Source of the DNA: CAVQLX01 sp046727715
GTDB lineage: Bacteria > Desulfobacterota > Binatia > DP-6
Direction of reading: 5' to 3'
Length of the DNA: 11,487 bases
Assembly (NCBI GenBank): GCA_046727715.1
Contig: JBKPDC010000016.1
Span: 1-11,487, forward strand
Shown: in pieces, positions 8,210 through 11,487 of the stretch
Numbering within the stretch: the stretch's first letter is position 1
Layout: each line of letters starts with the position of its first letter
Translations under genes and position numbers: made by a program
The notes under the pieces: model-generated
What the model saw: the letters and a program-made list of their open reading frames with translations, nothing else
Told to the model about the DNA's origin: nothing
The model's database searches: none

Positions 8210-8817
8210 CACTCGTCCTCCAGGGCTGCCTGCAACTGCTCGGCGGTGACGGGCCCGGCGCGCAGGACACGCACGCGATCGCCGTCGACCGCCGCCACGG
8301 TCGACGCGCCGCCCGGCAGCAGCCCGCCGTCGACGTATGCCGCGATCGCGCTCCCGAAGTACGCCTGCGCGGCGTCGAGCGTGCGGGCTGGCTCCGCGCC
8401 CGGCGGGTTGGCGCTCGGCGCGGTGACCGGACTCCCGAGCCCCGCCACGAGCGCCCGCGCCACCGGGTGCGCCGGCACGCGTACCCCCACCGTGCCCGTG
8501 CCCGCGGTGAGCGGCCCGGGCAGGCCGGGATGCGCCGGCAGCACGAGCGTCAGTGGCCCGGGCCAGAAACGGGCGGCGAGGCGGCAAACGCCCGGCGACA
8601 CCCCCGCGCTCACGCTGGCTGCCATCTCGAGGTCACTGACCAGCACCAGGATGGGCTTGCCCGTCTCGCGGCCACGCACCGCGACCAGGTGTCCCACGGC
8701 GTCACCCGAACGCGCGTCGGCGCCGAGGCCGTACACCGACTCGGTCGGGAACACCACGAGCCGCCCCTCCGCCAGGGCGGTGACCGCGGCGGCGATCGTC
8801 TCGGCGCGGGTGGTCAG
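8209..8817 (-). CDS. tsaC: L-threonylcarbamoyladenylate synthase (TsaC/Sua5/YrdC family)
   Basis: The enzyme makes threonylcarbamoyl-AMP from threonine, bicarbonate and ATP, the first step of the t6A37 modification of ANN-decoding tRNAs. The product is 202 residues, the length of a single-domain YrdC protein without the Sua5 C-terminal domain. Visible motifs are PTESVYGLGADA (24-35), RGRETGKPI (48-56), WPGPLTLVLPA (85-95), VGVRVPAHP (110-118), the SAN triplet (135-137) and STVAAV (172-177). The usual KxR motif reads RGR (R48, R50), a conservative change. No ATG, GTG or TTG occurs in frame at the expected N-terminus. CTG 8817 is chosen because GAGGAG (8826-8831) lies 8 bases upstream, the codon overlaps the purD stop as CTGA, and LTTRAETIAAAVTALAEGR is a normal YrdC N-terminus. 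The next in-frame GTG codons, within RLVVFPTE, would cut into the fold. The identity is very sure; the start is likely. Confidence 0.93.
   Translation of the reverse strand: MTTRAETIAAAVTALAEGRLVVFPTESVYGLGADARSGDAVGHLVAVRGRETGKPILVLVSDLEMAASVSAGVSPGVCRLAARFWPGPLTLVLPAHPGLPGPLTAGTGTVGVRVPAHPVARALVAGLGSPVTAPSANPPGAEPARTLDAAQAYFGSAIAAYVDGGLLPGGASTVAAVDGDRVRVLRAGPVTAEQLQAALEDE
8217..8221 (-). promoter_or_regulatory. Ribosome binding site of the DUF1015 gene
   Basis: On the minus strand GGAGG lies 7 bases before ATG 8209, inside the last codons of tsaC. It fixes the start of the DUF1015 gene at the TGATG overlap. Confidence 0.65.
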
Positions 8818-10103
8818 CGACGCGGCTCCTCGGACGCGGCGAGCGCGCGGCGCCCGATGTCGCGACGGCAGTGCATCCCGGGCCAGCCGATCCGGCCGAC
8901 GGCGCCGTACGCCGCGGCGACGGCGTCGGCGACGCTGGTGCCCATGCCGGTCACACCGAGCACACGCCCGCCGTCGGTGACGACCCGGTCGCCGTCGCGG
9001 CGGGTGCCGGCGTGGAACACCACTCCCTGCGTCCAGGCGCGCAGATCGTCGAGTCCCTCGATGACCCGGCCCTTCTCGACGGCGCCCGGGTAGCCCTCGG
9101 CGGCGAGGACGACGCACGCCGCGGCGCGCGGGTCCCACTCCACCGTGACGTCCGCCAGGCTACCGTCGCACGCGGCGTCCATGAGCACGGTGAGGTCGGA
9201 CGCCAGCCGCACCATCAGCACCTGCGCTTCCGGGTCGCCGAAGCGAACGTTGAACTCGAGCACCTTGGCGCGGCCCTCGTGGACCATGAGGCCCGCGTAG
9301 AGCACCCCGGTGTAGCGCACAGCCTGGCCCGCGAGGCCGTGCACCACCGGCTCCATCACGTCGCGCATCACGTGGTCGCGCAGCGCGGGGGTCATCAGCG
9401 GGACGGGCGAGTAGGCACCCATGCCGCCGGTGTTCGGCCCGCGGTCGCCGTCGAGGAGGCGCTTGTGATCCTGGGCCTCCGCCAGGGGCAGCACGGTGTC
9501 ACCGTCGGTGATCGCCATGAACGACAGCTCCTCGCCCTCGAGGAGCTCCTCGACCACGACCTTCGCGCCGGCGTCGCCGAAGAGCCGCTGGCGCATCACC
9601 TGCTGCACGGCCTCCTTGGCCTCGGGCACCGTCGGGCAGATGAAGACACCCTTCCCCGCCGCCAGGCCATCGGCCTTCACCACGACCGGCGCGCCCACCT
9701 CGTCGACGTAGCGCGCCGCCTCGTCCGGGTCGTCGAAGGCGCCGAAGAACGCCGTCGGGACCCGGAGCTGGCGGAGCAGCTCCTTGGCGAACACCTTCGA
9801 CCCTTCGAGCCGCGCCGCTGCCGCGGTGGGACCGAAGGCGCGCAGCCCCTCCTCGGCGAAGCGATCCACCACACCGAGCGTCAAGGGCAGCTCGGGTCCC
9901 ACCACGGTCAGGTCGATCCGCTCCTCTCGGGCAAAGCGGGTGAGGCCCTTCAGATCGTCGGCCGCGATCGGGACGCACGTCGCCACGCCGGCGATGCCGG
10001 CGTTGCCCGGCGCACACCACAGCGCCTCGACGCGCGGACTGCGCGCGAGCTTCCAGGCCAGCGCATGCTCGCGCCCGCCGCCGCCGACGACCAGGACGCG
10101 CAT
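8814..10103 (-). CDS. purD: Phosphoribosylamine-glycine ligase PurD (GAR synthetase)
   Basis: PurD joins glycine to 5-phosphoribosylamine with ATP, giving glycinamide ribonucleotide, the second step of de novo purine synthesis. The product is 429 residues, the normal length. An N-terminal domain (1-100) opens with MRVLVVGGGGREHALAWKL. The ATP-grasp part follows, with VVGPELPLTLGVVD (67-80), VKADGLAAGKG (142-152), PNTGGMGAYSPVP (223-235) and the metal-binding LEFNVRFGDPEAQ (282-294). A C-terminal domain contains HAGTRRDG (364-371) and GRVLGVTGMG (379-388). All key elements are intact. ATG 10103 overlaps the purH stop as TGATG. There is no strong Shine-Dalgarno just upstream, so translation is probably coupled to purH. 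The 3' end overlaps the tsaC start by 4 bases. The last roughly ten residues (LAASEEPRR) look like a poorly conserved tail whose coding bases also carry the tsaC ribosome binding site. Confidence 0.97.
   Translation of the reverse strand: MRVLVVGGGGREHALAWKLARSPRVEALWCAPGNAGIAGVATCVPIAADDLKGLTRFAREERIDLTVVGPELPLTLGVVDRFAEEGLRAFGPTAAAARLEGSKVFAKELLRQLRVPTAFFGAFDDPDEAARYVDEVGAPVVVKADGLAAGKGVFICPTVPEAKEAVQQVMRQRLFGDAGAKVVVEELLEGEELSFMAITDGDTVLPLAEAQDHKRLLDGDRGPNTGGMGAYSPVPLMTPALRDHVMRDVMEPVVHGLAGQAVRYTGVLYAGLMVHEGRAKVLEFNVRFGDPEAQVLMVRLASDLTVLMDAACDGSLADVTVEWDPRAAACVVLAAEGYPGAVEKGRVIEGLDDLRAWTQGVVFHAGTRRDGDRVVTDGGRVLGVTGMGTSVADAVAAAYGAVGRIGWPGMHCRRDIGRRALAASEEPRR
8826..8831 (-). promoter_or_regulatory. 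Ribosome binding site of tsaC, ahead of a CTG start
   Basis: On the minus strand GAGGAG lies 8 bases before CTG 8817, inside the last codons of purD. No ATG, GTG or TTG in the tsaC frame follows at a suitable distance, so this site is the main evidence for a CTG start. Confidence 0.6.
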
Positions 10104-11487
10104 CAGTGGCGGAAGTGCCGCGCCCCGGTGAACACCATCGCGACGTCGTGCGCGTCGGCGGCGCGGATGACCTCGTCGTCGCGCGTGCTGCCGCCCGGCT
10201 GGATCACCGCCGTCGCGCCGGCCGCGATGGCCTCCTCGAGCCCGTCGGGGAACGGGAAGAAGGCGTCGCTCCCGAGCACGGCGCCGGCCAGCGAGATGCC
10301 GAGCCGCTCCGCCCGCGCGCGTGCGTTGCGCACGGGCTCGACGCGCGACGTCTGTCCGCCGCCGAGCGCCAGCGTGCGGTCGGCGGTCGTGAAGCAGATG
10401 GCGTTCGACTTGACGTGCTTGACGACCCGCCAGGCGAAGTCGAGTGCGCGCAGCTCGTCGGCGGTGGGGGCGCGCTTCGTCACCACCCGCGCCTGCCGCG
10501 GGTCTTCGACGCTGCGGTCGACCTCCTGCACCAAGAGTCCTCCGGCGACGCCGCGGATGGCGGGCTGGTCCGGCGCCGCGGCGGCGGGATTCCAGCGCAC
10601 CAGACGGCGCGCCTTCTTCCTCCTGAGCAGCTCGAGCGCGGCCGGCGCGAACGCCGGCGCGATCAGGACCTCGGTGAAGATCTCGTCCACCGCCTGCGCC
10701 AGCGCGAGGGTGAAGGGCCGCGTGCTGACGACGATCCCCCCGAAGGGGGATTCGCGGTCGGTGGCATACGCGCGCTCCCAGGCCGCGAGCGCGTCGGCGC
10801 CGAGCCCGACGCCGCACGGCGTGTTGTGCTTCAGGATGGCGACCGCGGCTTCGGCGTGGCCGAGGAACTCGCTCGCCAGCGCGAGCGCGGCGTCGACGTC
10901 GACGACGTTGTTGTAGGACAGCTCCTTCCCGTGCAACGGCTCCGCGACGCGCAGGAAGTCGCCGTACAGCGCCGCGCGCTGGTGCGGGTTCTCCCCGTAG
11001 CGCATGTCGAGCGCCTTGGTGCCGCCCCAGTGGAACGTCTCGCTGAACGGCGACTCGGCGCGCGCGCCGAGGTAGTCGGCGATGGCGCCGTCGTACGTGG
11101 CGGTGACGTGGAAAACCTTCTGCGCCAGCCGGCGATTGGTCGCGGCCGAGACCTCGCCGCCCGACGCGCGCAGCTCGGCGAGGACCGGCGCGTAGTCGTC
11201 GGGATCCACGAGGACCGTCACCGAGGCGTGGTTCTTCGCCGCCGAACGCAGCATCGACGGGCCGCCGATGTCGATCTGCTCGATGGCCTCCTCGAGCGTC
11301 GTCCCGGGCTGCGCGATCGTCTCGCGGAAGGGATAGAGGTTCACCACCACGAGGTCGATCGGCTCGATGCCGTGCTGCCCCATGGCGGCCACGTGCGCGG
11401 GCAGGTCGCGCCGCCCGAGCAGTCCGCCGTGGATCTTCGGGTGCAGCGTCTTGACGCGCCCGTCGAGCATCTCCGGGAAGCCGGTGT
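10103..11487 (-). CDS. purH: Bifunctional AICAR formyltransferase / IMP cyclohydrolase PurH, 5' end missing
   Basis: PurH carries out the last two steps of IMP synthesis: 10-formyl-THF-dependent formylation of AICAR, then ring closure to IMP. The frame is open to the window edge and 460 residues are visible of about 520 expected, so roughly 60 N-terminal residues lie outside. The remaining IMP cyclohydrolase (MGS-like) part begins TGFPEMLDGRVKTLHPKIHG and includes IDIGGPSMLRSAAKNH (visible residues 71-86). The AICAR transformylase part shows RYGENPHQR (162-170), the catalytic Lys-His pair in ILKHNTPCGVG (K219, H220), SPFGGIVVS (246-254), KHVKSNAI (356-363), LGGGQTSRV (374-382), GSDAFFPFPDG (405-415) and QPGGSTRDDEVI (429-440). 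The stop (10103-10105) overlaps the purD ATG by one base. It is the first visible gene of the minus-strand operon; any promoter lies outside the window. Confidence 0.97.
   Translation of the reverse strand, partial: TGFPEMLDGRVKTLHPKIHGGLLGRRDLPAHVAAMGQHGIEPIDLVVVNLYPFRETIAQPGTTLEEAIEQIDIGGPSMLRSAAKNHASVTVLVDPDDYAPVLAELRASGGEVSAATNRRLAQKVFHVTATYDGAIADYLGARAESPFSETFHWGGTKALDMRYGENPHQRAALYGDFLRVAEPLHGKELSYNNVVDVDAALALASEFLGHAEAAVAILKHNTPCGVGLGADALAAWERAYATDRESPFGGIVVSTRPFTLALAQAVDEIFTEVLIAPAFAPAALELLRRKKARRLVRWNPAAAAPDQPAIRGVAGGLLVQEVDRSVEDPRQARVVTKRAPTADELRALDFAWRVVKHVKSNAICFTTADRTLALGGGQTSRVEPVRNARARAERLGISLAGAVLGSDAFFPFPDGLEEAIAAGATAVIQPGGSTRDDEVIRAADAHDVAMVFTGARHFRH

Noticed and set aside
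7190..8980. A 596-codon plus-strand open frame antisense to the DUF1015 gene and tsaC
   Set aside because: No family resemblance and biased composition; conserved motifs on the minus strand explain the region.
8209..9138. A longer tsaC product starting at GTG 9138
   Set aside because: The extra 107 residues are Arg-rich, match nothing in the YrdC family and lie wholly inside purD. A CTG start at 8817 gives a protein of normal length.
8871..10916. A 681-codon plus-strand open frame antisense to purD and purH
   Set aside because: The coding evidence belongs to purD and purH on the other strand. This frame gives a His/Arg/Ala-rich translation without a domain and is a shadow of their codon bias.
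1..11487. Mobile elements, CRISPR repeats, tRNA or other RNA genes, defence or toxin genes
   Set aside because: No spaced direct repeats, long terminal inverted repeats, transposase or recombinase motifs, or tRNA-like cloverleaf were seen on either strand. The window is filled by metabolic genes.

Overview
This is a strongly GC-rich bacterial window, with third codon positions almost always G or C. It is fully packed with ordinary metabolic genes in two operons that converge near position 7012. The protein sequences look like those of an uncultured GC-rich Gram-negative bacterium, perhaps of the old Deltaproteobacteria / Myxococcota / Binatota type. That placement is only an impression. No mobile element, CRISPR array, tRNA, rRNA or phage gene is visible, and the largest non-coding gap is 37 bases.

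Plus strand, 1-6975: a storage-glucan and trehalose operon. It enters from the left with the C-terminal end of a maltokinase (Mak, possibly part of a TreS-Mak fusion). It continues with glgB (branching enzyme), treZ (maltooligosyltrehalose trehalohydrolase) and treY (maltooligosyltrehalose synthase). Mak makes maltose-1-phosphate, the donor for GlgE-type alpha-glucan synthesis. GlgB branches the glucan, TreY turns its reducing end into a trehalose cap, and TreZ releases free trehalose. Together these enzymes can run carbon from trehalose to glucan and back. No debranching enzyme (glgX/treX), glgE or complete treS lies in the window.

Minus strand, 11487-7013: a purine / tRNA-modification operon read right to left. 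It runs purH (5' end outside the window), purD, tsaC (threonylcarbamoyl-AMP synthase, Sua5/YrdC family) and a DUF1015-family protein of unknown function. Every junction overlaps by 1 to 4 bases. tsaC has no ATG, GTG or TTG at the right place and seems to use a CTG start behind a perfect GAGGAG ribosome binding site.

The two operons meet at a strong imperfect hairpin (6984-7012) that probably serves as a two-way transcription end. I found no convincing previously undescribed system. The points most worth checking are the CTG start, the place of the DUF1015 gene in a purine/tRNA-modification operon, and the combined Mak/GlgB/TreYZ gene set.
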